A stretch of 64,000 nucleotides of DNA from Terrabacter tumescens (lineage in GTDB: Bacteria; Actinomycetota; Actinomycetes; Actinomycetales; Dermatophilaceae): NCBI RefSeq assembly GCF_014646815.1, contig NZ_BMNZ01000004.1:271103-335102 (forward strand), in the 5' to 3' direction. The notes beneath the pieces are model-generated. The model did not search any database and was not told the DNA's origin. It worked only from the letters and a program-made list of their open reading frames with translations. Position 1 is the first letter of the stretch. Each line of letters begins with the position of its first letter. Positions 24,200 to 34,013 of this stretch are shown piece by piece. Both the position numbers and the translations under genes were made by a program.

Positions 24200-25482
24200 G
24201 CCCCACCTTCCACTCGCTCTCCATCCCCAACTACCGCATCTACGCCTCGGGCGCGATCGTCTCCAACGTCGGCACCTGGATGGGCCGGGTCGCCCAGGAC
24301 TGGCTCGTGCTCACCGTGCTGACCGACCACTCCTCGACGGCGCTCGGCATCGTCACGGGCCTGCAGTTCCTGCCGTTCCTCATCCTCGCGCCGTTCGCGG
24401 GGATGCTCGTCGACCGCTTCCCCAAGCGCCGCATCCTCTTCCTCACCCAGACGGCCCTGCTCGTGACGGCGCTGCTGCTCGCGGTCCTCACCGCCGCCGG
24501 CGTCGTGGAGCTCTGGCACGTCTACGCCCTCGCGTTCCTGCAGGGCGTCGCGACGGCCGTCGACAACCCGGCTCGCCAGACGTTCGTGTCCGAGATGGTC
24601 GACACCGAGCACCTGCCGAACGCCGTCGCGCTCAACAGCGCGTCGTTCAACCTCGGCCGCCTCGTCGGTCCCGCCGTCGCCGGCCTCGTCATCGCCTGGT
24701 TCGGCATCGCACCGGCGCTCTACGTCAACGCGGCGACGTTCGTCTTCGTCCTCGTGGCGCTGCTGCGGATGAACACGCGGCTGCTCACCCCCTCGCCCCG
24801 CGCCCGCGGCAAGGGACAGATCCGCGAGGGCCTGCGCTACGTCAAGGGACGGCCCGACCTCATCCTCATCATGGCGCTCGTCTTCGTGCTGGGGACCTTC
24901 GGCATGAACTTCCAGCTCACGATGGCGCTCATGGCGACCAAGGTCTTCGACAAGGGGCCGGGGGAGTACGGCCTGCTCGGCTCGATCATGGCCGTCGGGT
25001 CGCTCACCGCGGCCCTGCTGTCGGCCCGGCGGGCCCGTCCGCGCCTGCGCGTGCTGCTCGTCGCCCTCGTCGGCTTCACCGTGTCGACGGCCCTGCTCTC
25101 GACGGCGCCGAACTACGTCATGTTCGCGATCTACCTCGTGCCCACGGGCCTGGCTGCCCTGACCGCGCTGACCACGGCCAACGCCATGGTCCAGGTCAGC
25201 GTCGACCCCGTCATGCGGGGACGCGTCATGGCGCTCTACATGGCCATCTTCATGGGCGGCACCCCCGTCGGTGCGCCCGTGATCGGCTGGATCGGCGACG
25301 TGTGGGGTCCGCGCTGGACCATCGCCATCGGCACCGTCGCCGTCGGTCTCAGCCTGGTCGCGGTGGCTCTCTGGGTCGCACGTCGGCAGAATGTCGCGGT
25401 GACCTTCCAGACGCAGCGCCGCCCGCGCCTTCGCATCCAGCTCGCCTCGGCGGTGCCCACCGCCCCCGAGGTCATGAAGTGA
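24196..25482 (+). CDS. MFS transporter (EntS-like, MFS_3)
   Basis: A 428-residue, 12-helix major facilitator. The N-terminal SIPNYRIYASGAIVSNVGTWMGRVAQDWLVL segment (split here only for reading), the GMLVDRFPKRR loop between helices 2 and 3, and DNPARQTFVSEMV are characteristic of the MFS_3 group that includes the enterobactin exporter EntS. The substrate could be a siderophore or drug; the iron-box-like promoter favours iron, but no siderophore genes are present. GTG 24196 overlaps the marR stop by 4 nt. A 29-residue membrane microprotein is coupled at its 3' end. Confidence 0.9.
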   Translation: MSPTFHSLSIPNYRIYASGAIVSNVGTWMGRVAQDWLVLTVLTDHSSTALGIVTGLQFLPFLILAPFAGMLVDRFPKRRILFLTQTALLVTALLLAVLTAAGVVELWHVYALAFLQGVATAVDNPARQTFVSEMVDTEHLPNAVALNSASFNLGRLVGPAVAGLVIAWFGIAPALYVNAATFVFVLVALLRMNTRLLTPSPRARGKGQIREGLRYVKGRPDLILIMALVFVLGTFGMNFQLTMALMATKVFDKGPGEYGLLGSIMAVGSLTAALLSARRARPRLRVLLVALVGFTVSTALLSTAPNYVMFAIYLVPTGLAALTALTTANAMVQVSVDPVMRGRVMALYMAIFMGGTPVGAPVIGWIGDVWGPRWTIAIGTVAVGLSLVAVALWVARRQNVAVTFQTQRRPRLRIQLASAVPTAPEVMK

Positions 25483-25568
25483 ACTTCAAGTTCCGTCACC
25501 GCATCACGGTCGCGGCGCTCCTGCTCTTCATCGTGATCGCCGTGGTGGCGGCCCTCGTCAACCGCTGA
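25479..25568 (+). CDS. 29-residue single-helix membrane microprotein
   Basis: A short frame from GTG 25479, overlapping the transporter stop by 4 nt (GTGA), encodes 29 residues: a basic start (VNFKFRHR) followed by about 18 hydrophobic residues and a final NR. This layout predicts one membrane helix with the N-terminus inside. Coupling to an MFS gene and a strong terminator 6 bp after its stop suggest it is a real last gene of the operon, perhaps a transporter accessory peptide. No homologue recognised. Confidence 0.6.
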   Translation: MNFKFRHRITVAALLLFIVIAVVAALVNR

Positions 25569-25574
25569 AACGGC

Positions 25575-25610
25575 CCAGCGCCGCCTGCCGACGTCGGCAG
25601 GCGGCGCTGG
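25575..25610. terminator. Perfect palindromic terminator
   Basis: An 18-bp arm (25575-25592) is followed immediately by its perfect complement (25593-25610). It separates the marR-MFS operon from the convergent RNase J gene and can act on both. Confidence 0.9.
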
Positions 25611-25653
25611 TCGTCACGGGGCTCGTGCCCCGAGGCTGCAGCGTCAGGGACGG

Positions 25654-27378
25654 TCAGGCGTCAACGATGACGGGGATGATGAGCGGGCTGCGGCGTGCCT
25701 GGCGGTGGACCCACGTCGACATGGCGCGGCGCACGAGCTCCTCGACCTGCTCGATGTCCTCGATGCCCTCCTTGGTCGCCGTGGTCAGCGCCTTCTGGAT
25801 GGCGGGCGTGGCCTTGGCGAAGTCGCCCGGCTCGTGCTCGAACCCGTGGGCGAGGTAGTCGGGCTCCTCGGTGAGCTTGCCGGTCTCGGGGTCGACGATG
25901 CAGACGATGGTGATGACCCCCTCCTCGGCGAGGGTGCGTCGCACGTGGAGGGACTCCTCGGTCGCTCCGCCGACGGTCATCGCGTCGACGTAGACGAGCC
26001 CGGCCGGCACGGTGCCGGTGATGCTCGCCCGTCCGTCGACGAGGTCGACGACGGCGCCGTCGTGCCCGATGAGGGCCTGCTTGGCGTCGACCCCGGTGCG
26101 GATGGCGATGTCGGCGTTGGCCCGCAGGTGGCGCCACTCGCCGTGGACCGGCAGGACGTTGGAGGGCTGCACGATGTTGTAGCAGTAGGCCAGCTCGCCG
26201 GCGCTGGCGTGGCCCGAGACGTGCACCTTGGCGTTGCCCTTGTGCACGACGTTGGCGCCCCACCGGGTCAGCTCGTTGATCACCCGGTAGATGGCGTTCT
26301 CGTTGCCGGGGATGAGGGAGCTGGCGAGCAGCACGGTGTCGCCCTCGGTGATGCGGATGGGGTGGTCGCGGTTGGCCATCCGTGACAGCGCGGCGAGGGG
26401 CTCGCCCTGCGACCCCGTGCAGATCAGGGCGATCTGGTTGGCGGGCAGGCGTTCGAGCTGCTTGAGGTCGACGACCAGGCCCTTGGGGATGTCGAGGTAG
26501 CCGAGCTCGGCCGCGATGCCCATGTTGCGCACCATGGACCGCCCGACGAAGGCCACCTTCCTGCCGTGGTCACGGGCCGCGTCGAGCACCTGCTGGATGC
26601 GGTGCACGTGGCTGGCGAAGCTCGACACGATGACCCGGCCGGGCGTCGTCCGGAAGACGGCCTCGATGGCGGGGGACAGTTCGCCCTCCGACACGGTGAA
26701 GCCCGGGACCTCCGCGTTGGTCGAGTCGACGAGGAAGAGGTCGACGCCCTCCTCGCCGAGACGGGCGAAGGCGCGAAGGTCGGTGACCCGGCCGTCGAGG
26801 GGGAACTGGTCCATCTTGAAGTCGCCGGTGTGCAGCACGAGGCCGGCGGCGGTGCGGATCGCGACGGCGAGCCCGTCGGGGATCGAGTGGTTGACGGCGA
26901 CGAACTCGCAGTCGAAGGGCCCGAAGCTGCGTCGCTCGTCCTCCTTCACCTGCACGGTGACGGGCGTGATGCGGTGCTCCTTGAGCTTCGCCTCGAGGAA
27001 GGCGAGCGTCAGGCGCGAGCCGACGACCGGGATGTCCGGCCGCTCCCGGAGCAGGTAGGGCACACCGCCGATGTGGTCCTCGTGCCCGTGCGTCAGCACG
27101 ATCGCGTCGACCTTGTCGAGACGGTCACGGATCCAGGAGAAGTCGGGCAGGATCACGTCGACGCCCGGCTGGTGCTCCTCGGGGAAGAGCACGCCGCAGT
27201 CGACGACGAGCAGCCGTCCGGCGTGCTCGAAGACCGTCATGTTGCGGCCGATCTCCCCGAGGCCACCCAGCGGGACGATCCGCAGGCCGTCGCGTGCGAG
27301 CGCGGGGAGCTCCTGGGAACGCCGGGGGCCACGTCCCCGGCCACGGGACTGCCGCCCGCGACCGCCGCCGGAGCTCAC
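25654..27378 (-). CDS. rnj: Ribonuclease J
   Basis: A 574-residue beta-CASP metallo-ribonuclease with 5'-exo and endonuclease activity in mRNA decay and rRNA maturation. The conserved start LRIVPLGGLGEIGRNMTVFE is followed by the metal site HGHEDHIGG. Downstream are GDFKMDQ, the beta-CASP motifs SFASHVHR and GRSMVRNM, and HVSGHAS. The N-terminus is unclear: GTG 27378 is used here and adds a Gly/Arg-rich 25-residue leader (GRGRQSRGRGRG) unlike the usual MSHPHP... start. A 30-codon ORF upstream overlaps this GTG. Confidence 0.93.
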   Translation of the reverse strand: MSSGGGRGRQSRGRGRGPRRSQELPALARDGLRIVPLGGLGEIGRNMTVFEHAGRLLVVDCGVLFPEEHQPGVDVILPDFSWIRDRLDKVDAIVLTHGHEDHIGGVPYLLRERPDIPVVGSRLTLAFLEAKLKEHRITPVTVQVKEDERRSFGPFDCEFVAVNHSIPDGLAVAIRTAAGLVLHTGDFKMDQFPLDGRVTDLRAFARLGEEGVDLFLVDSTNAEVPGFTVSEGELSPAIEAVFRTTPGRVIVSSFASHVHRIQQVLDAARDHGRKVAFVGRSMVRNMGIAAELGYLDIPKGLVVDLKQLERLPANQIALICTGSQGEPLAALSRMANRDHPIRITEGDTVLLASSLIPGNENAIYRVINELTRWGANVVHKGNAKVHVSGHASAGELAYCYNIVQPSNVLPVHGEWRHLRANADIAIRTGVDAKQALIGHDGAVVDLVDGRASITGTVPAGLVYVDAMTVGGATEESLHVRRTLAEEGVITIVCIVDPETGKLTEEPDYLAHGFEHEPGDFAKATPAIQKALTTATKEGIEDIEQVEELVRRAMSTWVHRQARRSPLIIPVIVDA

Positions 27379-27467
27379 AGGCCCGTTCCGGGACGGGAGC
27401 TGGCGGCGTGCTGGCCTGAGGGTGCGGGGGCCCGTCGGGTGGCGGGGGTGAGCGAGTGGGTCGACAT
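27375..27467 (-). CDS. Possible 30-residue upstream ORF
   Basis: ATG 27467 opens a 30-codon frame (begins MSTHSLTPATRRAPAP) whose TGA overlaps the GTG start of RNase J (GTGA). It lacks a ribosome site. It may be a leader peptide coupled to rnj, or the true N-terminus of RNase J displaced by a frameshift, since family members start with MS followed by a Pro-rich tail. It may also be chance. Confidence 0.3.
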   Translation of the reverse strand: MSTHSLTPATRRAPAPSGQHAASSRPGTGL

Positions 27468-27529
27468 GGGGAGAGCATTTCACGTCAGACCGTGCCGGGC
27501 TCCCGGCCGACCCACGCGCTCACGCAACC

Positions 27530-27550
27530 GGGCCGGCTCGAGCCCGGCCC
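27530..27550 (-). terminator. Short hairpin terminator after the transglycosylase gene
   Basis: GGGCCGG (27530-27536) pairs with CCGGCCC (27544-27550) across a 7-nt loop. It sits 27 bp beyond the transglycosylase stop and before RNase J on the same strand, so it probably separates the two units. Confidence 0.5.
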
Positions 27551-27576
27551 GAGGCCGGCGGCGGGCGGGCCCCCGG

Positions 27577-28929
27577 TCAGCCGAGCAGGCCGCCGCCGGT
27601 GGGGCAGGTCACGACCTTGTCGACGAGGACGCAGACGACCTTGGCCTTGAGCGGGTCGAGCACCCGCACGAGGTCCTTCGGGTCGCCCGACAGCAGCGGC
27701 AGGTGTGGCAGCGCGAGCAGTCGCACGATCTCGGCCGGCAGGGTCGGGACGGGCAGCTTGGTCACCGACGGGAGCGGCAGGGTGACCGAGGGGAGCGGCA
27801 CCCCAGGGACCGACGGCACGGGCACCGGCAGCCCGGGGGAGCCCTTGCCCGGCTTCGGCGCGGGCGCCGGCTTGGGCGATGAGGACGGCTTGGGCGAGCT
27901 CGAGGGCTTGGGCGTGCCGGCCGAGGGTGACGGCTTCGCCGAGGAGCTCGGTGTGGGGCGCGCGCTCGGCGAAGCCGTCGAACGGGGAGCCGGCGACCCG
28001 GCATACGCGAACCCGGAGCCGTCGGGCGTCGCCGAGCCGCTGCCGGCGGCCGGGCGGGCGGCGGGAAGCGCGCTCATCGGCACCACGGTCACGCCGCGGC
28101 GGTAGGCGTCGGCGATCGACAGGACCGTGCGGACGTAGGAGTCGGAGTGGTTGTAGCGCAGCACGGCCTTGTAGGCCGCGCCCGGCGCGCGCAGGTCGGT
28201 GCCACCCGAGCAGAGCAGCACGCCCGCGCCGGTGACGGCGTCGGTGAGGCTCTGCGGGTTGGCGACCCCGTCGCCGTCCCCGTCGCGGCCGGCCAGCTTC
28301 CACGAGGTGGGGATGAACTGCATCGGACCCACGGCGCGGTCGTAGACGGCGTCGCGGTCCAGGGCGCCGCCGTCGGTGTCGGTGATCCTCGAGGTGCCGC
28401 GCGAGCCGTCGAGCGGGATGCCGATGATGCCGGGGCGGGCGATGCCCCTCGCGTCGAGGACGTTGCCGCCGAAGCGCGCGTGGTTGCTCTCGACGCGGCC
28501 GATGGCGCCGAGCAGCGCCCAGTCCACGCCGCAGCCCGGCTTGATGCCGTCGAGCACGCCGGCCGCGCGCTGGTAGGCGGCGAGGGCGAGAGAAGGTATG
28601 CCGTTCGCGTCCAGGCGGACCGGGGCGAGCGACTCGATGGCCGAGATCGCACCCCGCGCCTCGGACGGGACGTCGACGCGGGCGTAGTCCTTGGTGAAGG
28701 TCTGGTAGATCGGGGGCAGCTGCATCGGCGCGGGCGCGGGACCGGCCTGCGGGTAGAGCGGGCTGCCCTCGGCGATCGCCTGGTCGGGCACGGTGATGGC
28801 CGAGGTGGGCCTCACGGTGTCGGTGCTGCGCGTGGCGGCGAAGGCGATGCCGGCCGTGGCCAGGGCGATGACCGGCACGGCTGCAGCGACCCGGCGCGCC
28901 GTGGTGCCTGCGCGGACGATGCGGACCAT
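27577..28929 (-). CDS. Secreted lytic transglycosylase (MltB-like SLT_2)
   Basis: A 450-residue exported cell-wall enzyme. A signal peptide (about 1-31, ending AFA-A) precedes the transglycosylase domain (about 70-270). The catalytic Glu lies in GAIGRVESNHARFGG, and RAVGPMQFIPTSWKLAGRDG and CSGGTDLRAPGAAYKAVLRYN are diagnostic of MltB-type enzymes. A Ser/Pro/Lys repeat region (about 300-360) probably spans the wall, and the C-terminus is hydrophobic with two Cys. ATG 28929 has a GAGGAG site. The leader upstream is structured, see the entry at 28940-29050. Confidence 0.9.
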   Translation of the reverse strand: MVRIVRAGTTARRVAAAVPVIALATAGIAFAATRSTDTVRPTSAITVPDQAIAEGSPLYPQAGPAPAPMQLPPIYQTFTKDYARVDVPSEARGAISAIESLAPVRLDANGIPSLALAAYQRAAGVLDGIKPGCGVDWALLGAIGRVESNHARFGGNVLDARGIARPGIIGIPLDGSRGTSRITDTDGGALDRDAVYDRAVGPMQFIPTSWKLAGRDGDGDGVANPQSLTDAVTGAGVLLCSGGTDLRAPGAAYKAVLRYNHSDSYVRTVLSIADAYRRGVTVVPMSALPAARPAAGSGSATPDGSGFAYAGSPAPRSTASPSARPTPSSSAKPSPSAGTPKPSSSPKPSSSPKPAPAPKPGKGSPGLPVPVPSVPGVPLPSVTLPLPSVTKLPVPTLPAEIVRLLALPHLPLLSGDPKDLVRVLDPLKAKVVCVLVDKVVTCPTGGGLLG

Positions 28930-28939
28930 GGTGACTCCT

Positions 28940-29050
28940 CGATGCGTCAGCCGCCTTCCTTGGCGGTCTGTCGGTTCAACGAGCCACCGACCCGAAGGTC
29001 ACGCACGCGGGACGACGGGTTGTGCGAGAGGGCCGGCACCCGGCATACGG
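28940..29050 (-). ncRNA. Structured 5' leader, possible divergent c-di-AMP-type element
   Basis: On the minus strand the leader of the transglycosylase contains GACC-TTCG-GGTC (a UUCG tetraloop hairpin), a GGTCGGT/ACCGAC helix, and CCGCC-AAGGAA-GGCGG. The run GAACCGACAG...AAGG..GGCG loosely echoes the 3' part of the c-di-AMP riboswitch at 38.57-38.76 kb (GAACCCGACAG...TAGGCG). I cannot see the full aptamer, so this is only a structured leader with a suggestive resemblance. Confidence 0.35.
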
Positions 29051-29080
29051 GATCCGGCCCCCTCGAGGGTGCCAGGGAAC

Positions 29081-30527
<1,447 letters not shown>

Positions 30528-30809
30528 ATGGTCCTGCGCAACGCGGCCCGGTTCCTGACGGCTGTGACGCTGGCTGCCACGGGGGTGGCCGTCGGTGTCA
30601 TGGTCGGCGCCACGGCGGCCCTCGCCTCCGAGCCGATGCCCGAGCCGGTCGGGCGATCCGGCATCTGGCCGCCGCTGCCACCGCCCGCGGTCGCCGTCCC
30701 GGTCCTGGGCGACGACGGCGTGGGGGACTGGGTGTTCGCGGGGGTCCTCGTGCTGGCGGCGACGGTGACCCTGGCGATTCCCGGGCACGGTCGCCCGCGC
30801 CACCCCTGA
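30528..30809 (+). CDS. Small exported/membrane protein
   Basis: A 93-residue protein with an N-terminal signal-like helix (about 9-33, ending ALAS), a short Pro-rich segment, and a second hydrophobic helix (about 68-85). ATG 30528 follows an AAGGGGGA ribosome site, which supports the start; the frame remains open further upstream without features. It may be a secreted peptide with a C-terminal anchor. No family recognised. Confidence 0.65.
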   Translation: MVLRNAARFLTAVTLAATGVAVGVMVGATAALASEPMPEPVGRSGIWPPLPPPAVAVPVLGDDGVGDWVFAGVLVLAATVTLAIPGHGRPRHP

Positions 30810-30834
30810 CCGTCCTGTCGCGACGGGCGGTCCT

Positions 30835-31524
30835 TCAGAGCTGTCCGAGCAGGGTGGCCACCGCCTCGGTGCGGCTCACGACGCCGAGCCGCGCGTAGGC
30901 GTGCTCCAGGTGCTTGCGCACCGTCCCCTCGGAGATGAGCAGGCGGTGCGCTATCTGGAGGTTGGTCGCGCCCATGGCGACGAGGTGGAGGATCTCCCAC
31001 TGCCGGGGAGTGAGCGAGGACAGCCCGTGCAGCTCCGCGCGGCGACGCAGGTGCAGCTCCGCGAGGTGGGGACGCGCGAGCCGCAGCAGGTCGACCTCCC
31101 GGGTGGAGAAGGCCGGACCGCTGTGGCGGTGGAGCAGCACCCGGCGGTCCAGTTCCCCGACCGGCGCGAGGAAGCCGAGGACCCCGGAGGTGCGCCGACC
31201 CCGGCTGACCTCGGTGTGCGCGGTGACTCCGTGGGAGCCGAACTGCTCGGAGAGTCCGGCGCAGGCCCGACACAGGACCAGGTCGTCCGGGTCGGCGCCG
31301 GTCAGGACCATGACCGTGCGCCGCCCGCCCGCGACCTGCAGCACTACGCCCGAGAGCCGCAGCCACGCGGTGACCTGGAAGGCGACCTCGTCGGCCGGCA
31401 TGAGCTCGGCCAGCTCCGCGAGCACCGAGGTGTAGAAGATGTCGTCCGGCTCCCAGACGTGGGCGTGGTCGAGGATCTCGAGCAGGCGGATGACGTCGTC
31501 CTCGTGCACGCATGAGTCGGTCAT
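30835..31524 (-). CDS. LuxR-type transcriptional regulator
   Basis: A 229-residue regulator with a GerE/LuxR helix-turn-helix at about 165-225 (LSSLTPRQWEILHLVAMGATNLQIAHRLLISEGTVRKHLEHAYARLG, of which SEGTVRKHLEH is the recognition helix). The N-terminal 150 residues form an uncharacterised, possibly GAF-like sensory domain; no receiver Asp is visible. ATG 31524 is chosen since the 14 codons upstream are not protein-like. It is a single gene between two convergent or unrelated units; target unknown. Confidence 0.88.
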   Translation of the reverse strand: MTDSCVHEDDVIRLLEILDHAHVWEPDDIFYTSVLAELAELMPADEVAFQVTAWLRLSGVVLQVAGGRRTVMVLTGADPDDLVLCRACAGLSEQFGSHGVTAHTEVSRGRRTSGVLGFLAPVGELDRRVLLHRHSGPAFSTREVDLLRLARPHLAELHLRRRAELHGLSSLTPRQWEILHLVAMGATNLQIAHRLLISEGTVRKHLEHAYARLGVVSRTEAVATLLGQL

Positions 31525-31660
31525 GGCGGCCACCTCGGGTCTGCCGCACCGGCTCGTCGGCCGCACGGCCTCCGATCAAGCGTACGAGCGGCAGACCCGC
31601 CGCGTCCGTGATTGCCGGAGGTCCGCGCGGTGGTCCGTCAGGTGGCTCGGCGGGAGGGGC

Positions 31661-32782
31661 TCAGTGCGAGATCTCCGGGGTCCAGCCGGCGACGTCCTCG
31701 GGCTTGCGCGGCCCCTCCCCGATGTAGCGCGACGACGGTCGGATGAGCCGGCCGGTCTGCTTCTGCTCGAGGATGTGGGCCGACCACCCGGCCGTGCGGG
31801 CGCAGGTGAACATCGGCGTGAACATCGACGGCGGCACCTCGGCGAAGTCGAGGATGACGGCCGCCCAGAACTCGACGTTGGTCGCGAGGACCCGGTCGGG
31901 ACGGCGGGCGTGCAGCTCGTCCAGGGCTGCCTTCTCGAGGGCGGCGGCGGCCTCGTAGCGCGGCGCGCCGAGGCGCTCGCAGGCCGAGCGGAGCACGCGG
32001 GCGCGCGGGTCCTCGGCGCGGTAGACGCGGTGCCCGAAGCCCATGAGCCGCTCGCCCTTGTCGAGCACGCCCTTGACGTAGGCCGTCGCGTCGCCCTGCT
32101 GCTCGACGCCGTCGAGCATGTGCAGCACGCGCGAGGGCGCGCCGCCGTGCAGCGGTCCGGACATCGCGCCGACGGCGCCCGAGAGCGCGGCGGCGACGTC
32201 GGCGCCGGTCGAGGTGATGACGCGCGCGGTGAAGGTCGAGGCGTTCATGCCGTGCTCGGCCGCGGAGACCCAGTAGGCGTCGACGGCCTCGACGTGCTTG
32301 GGGTCGGGCTCGCCGCGCCAGCGGATCATGAAGCGCTCGGTGATGGTGCGGGCCTTGTCGACCTCGCTCTGCGGGACCATCGGCTTGTCGAGCCCGCGGG
32401 CGGACTGGCCGACGAACGACAGCGCCATGACGGCGGCACGGGCGAGGTTGTCGCGCACCTCGTCGGCGTCGATGTCGAGCGTCGGCTTGAAACCCCACAC
32501 CGGCGCGAGCATGGCGAGCGCGGACTGGACGTCGACGCGTACGTCCCCGGTGTGCACGGGCAGCGGATACGGCTCTGCGGGCGGCAGGCCGGGGTCGAAC
32601 TCGTTGTCGACGAGCAGGCCCCAGACGTGGGCGAAGTCGACGTGGCCGACGAGGTCGTTGATGTCGACGCCGCGGTAGCGCAGCGCGCCACCCTCCTTGT
32701 CCGGCTCGGCGATGGTCGACTCGAAGGCGATGACGCCCTCGAGGCCTGGCTTGAAGTCGGGGTCGGGCGTGCTGTCTGCCAT
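31661..32782 (-). CDS. Citrate synthase (type 2, CitA-like)
   Basis: A 373-residue citrate synthase that condenses acetyl-CoA and oxaloacetate. Active-site segments are VSAAEHGMNASTFTAR (His), GPLHGGAPSRVL (His) and the CoA/oxaloacetate region GFGHRVYRAEDPRAR, with the catalytic Asp near LATNVEFWAAVILDFA. The short form resembles the second actinobacterial enzyme (CitA, Rv0889c) that lies near serC in mycobacteria. ATG 32782 begins at MADSTPDPDF; the upstream extension is not conserved-looking. Confidence 0.94.
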   Translation of the reverse strand: MADSTPDPDFKPGLEGVIAFESTIAEPDKEGGALRYRGVDINDLVGHVDFAHVWGLLVDNEFDPGLPPAEPYPLPVHTGDVRVDVQSALAMLAPVWGFKPTLDIDADEVRDNLARAAVMALSFVGQSARGLDKPMVPQSEVDKARTITERFMIRWRGEPDPKHVEAVDAYWVSAAEHGMNASTFTARVITSTGADVAAALSGAVGAMSGPLHGGAPSRVLHMLDGVEQQGDATAYVKGVLDKGERLMGFGHRVYRAEDPRARVLRSACERLGAPRYEAAAALEKAALDELHARRPDRVLATNVEFWAAVILDFAEVPPSMFTPMFTCARTAGWSAHILEQKQTGRLIRPSSRYIGEGPRKPEDVAGWTPEISH

Positions 32783-32863
32783 GGACGATCCTTGCTGTGC
32801 AGGCGGTACCACCGCGGTGTGGAGGCCGGCAGCCGCGGACGCTCGGGCGTCGGTCGCGGCTGA

Positions 32864-32869
32864 CAGACT
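32864..32869 (+). promoter_or_regulatory. -10-like box of pentapeptide-repeat gene
   Basis: CAGACT ends 6 nt before ATG 32876, and no ribosome site is present. The start codon itself lies within a GTATGCCG octamer. Confidence 0.35.
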
Positions 32870-32875
32870 CACCGT

Positions 32876-33502
32876 ATGCCGTCAGCCGCCGACCAGACCG
32901 TCTTTCGTGATGCCGTGTTCACCACCCGAGACCAGCACCACGACGCCGTCCGCTTCGAGGGGACCGACTTCACGGGGGCGCACGCGGAGGGCCACAGCTT
33001 CCTCGAGTGCTCGCTCGTCGGCAGCACGCTCGACGAGGCGCACCTCGAGGGCTCGCGGTGGTCGGAGTGCGAGTGGGAGCGCGTCGGTGGTGTGGGCGTC
33101 GTCCTGACCGAGTCGACCCTCGTCGAGACGACGATCGAGGGCTGCCGGCTCGCGGCCGTCTCGGCGTGGGGGTCGACGTGGCGCGACGTCACGGTGCGCG
33201 GCGGCAAGGTCGACTTCCTCAACCTGCGCGGGGCGCGCCTCAAGGACGTCGCCTTCGTCGACTGCGTCGTCGGCGAGCTGGACCTGCAGGAGGCGAAGGT
33301 CGACGGACTGACCTTCGAAGGGTGCACGCTCGTGGCGCCGACCTTCGGTCGCGGGACGTATGCCGGCCTCGACCTCTCCGGTGCGACGCTGCGTTCGCCG
33401 GTGGGGCTGGCCGGGCTCAGGGGCGCGACGCTGAGCCGCACGCAGGTCATCGACCTCGCCGACGCCCTCGCGGCCGAGCTCGGGATCCTCGTCGCCGACT
33501 GA
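32876..33502 (+). CDS. Pentapeptide-repeat protein
   Basis: A 208-residue protein built largely of A(D/N)LXX-type pentapeptide repeats, for example FEGTD FTGAH and LNLRG ARLKD, predicting a right-handed quadrilateral beta-helix. Bacterial members include DNA mimics that protect gyrase from quinolones, but most have unknown roles. The N-terminal 20 residues and the final helix (VIDLADALAAELG) cap the repeat. It is divergent from citrate synthase. Confidence 0.88.
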   Translation: MPSAADQTVFRDAVFTTRDQHHDAVRFEGTDFTGAHAEGHSFLECSLVGSTLDEAHLEGSRWSECEWERVGGVGVVLTESTLVETTIEGCRLAAVSAWGSTWRDVTVRGGKVDFLNLRGARLKDVAFVDCVVGELDLQEAKVDGLTFEGCTLVAPTFGRGTYAGLDLSGATLRSPVGLAGLRGATLSRTQVIDLADALAAELGILVAD

Positions 33503-33510
33503 GCCGGAGC

Positions 33511-33915
33511 TCAGTTGATCTGGTTGGGCTTGGCCCGGCGCAGGGCCGCGGTCGCGGCGTCCTTGGCGCGGTCGGTGGCCTTGACCTTGTCGTCGGGCCG
33601 GATGCGCTTGGTGAGGTCGGCGCGCTCGACGAGGTCCGAGAGCAGCATGTCGGTGTGGGGGTGCACGCCGACGGCCTCGTCGCTGCTGAAGACGACCCAG
33701 TGGGCGACGTCGCCCTTGTAGACCTTGAGGATGCTGCCGTCGGCGAGCGACTTGGCGTGTGCCATGGCCTGGCGCCGGGCGCGCTCGCTCGAGATGGCCT
33801 TGTTGGCGGCCTCCTTGGCCGGCTCGCGCAGCGCCTGCGTGGCCACCCAGATCTGGGGGCCGTACTTGATGCCGAGCTTGACGCCCTGGGTGACGAGCTT
33901 GCCCTTGCCTGCCAT
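33511..33915 (-). CDS. Uncharacterised basic protein
   Basis: A 134-residue Lys/Arg/Ala-rich protein with no membrane segment. The N-terminal MAGKGKLVTQGVKLGIKYGPQ and an Ala/Lys-rich C-terminus (VKATDRAKDAATAALRRAK) look helical, and the middle (LKVYKGDVAHWVVFSSDEAVGVHPH) suggests a small beta domain. It converges on the pentapeptide gene with an 8-bp gap. ATG 33915 is preferred over one 5 codons earlier. Conserved-looking but of unknown function. Confidence 0.78.
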   Translation of the reverse strand: MAGKGKLVTQGVKLGIKYGPQIWVATQALREPAKEAANKAISSERARRQAMAHAKSLADGSILKVYKGDVAHWVVFSSDEAVGVHPHTDMLLSDLVERADLTKRIRPDDKVKATDRAKDAATAALRRAKPNQIN

Positions 33916-34013
33916 GTGGTCACTCCTCACAGCGCCCCGGGGCGGCCCGGGGCTGTCGTCGGGGCCGCGCGCGCCGTGGCCTGACGTCCGCGCGGACCTT
34001 CTCGGGTCAACCC

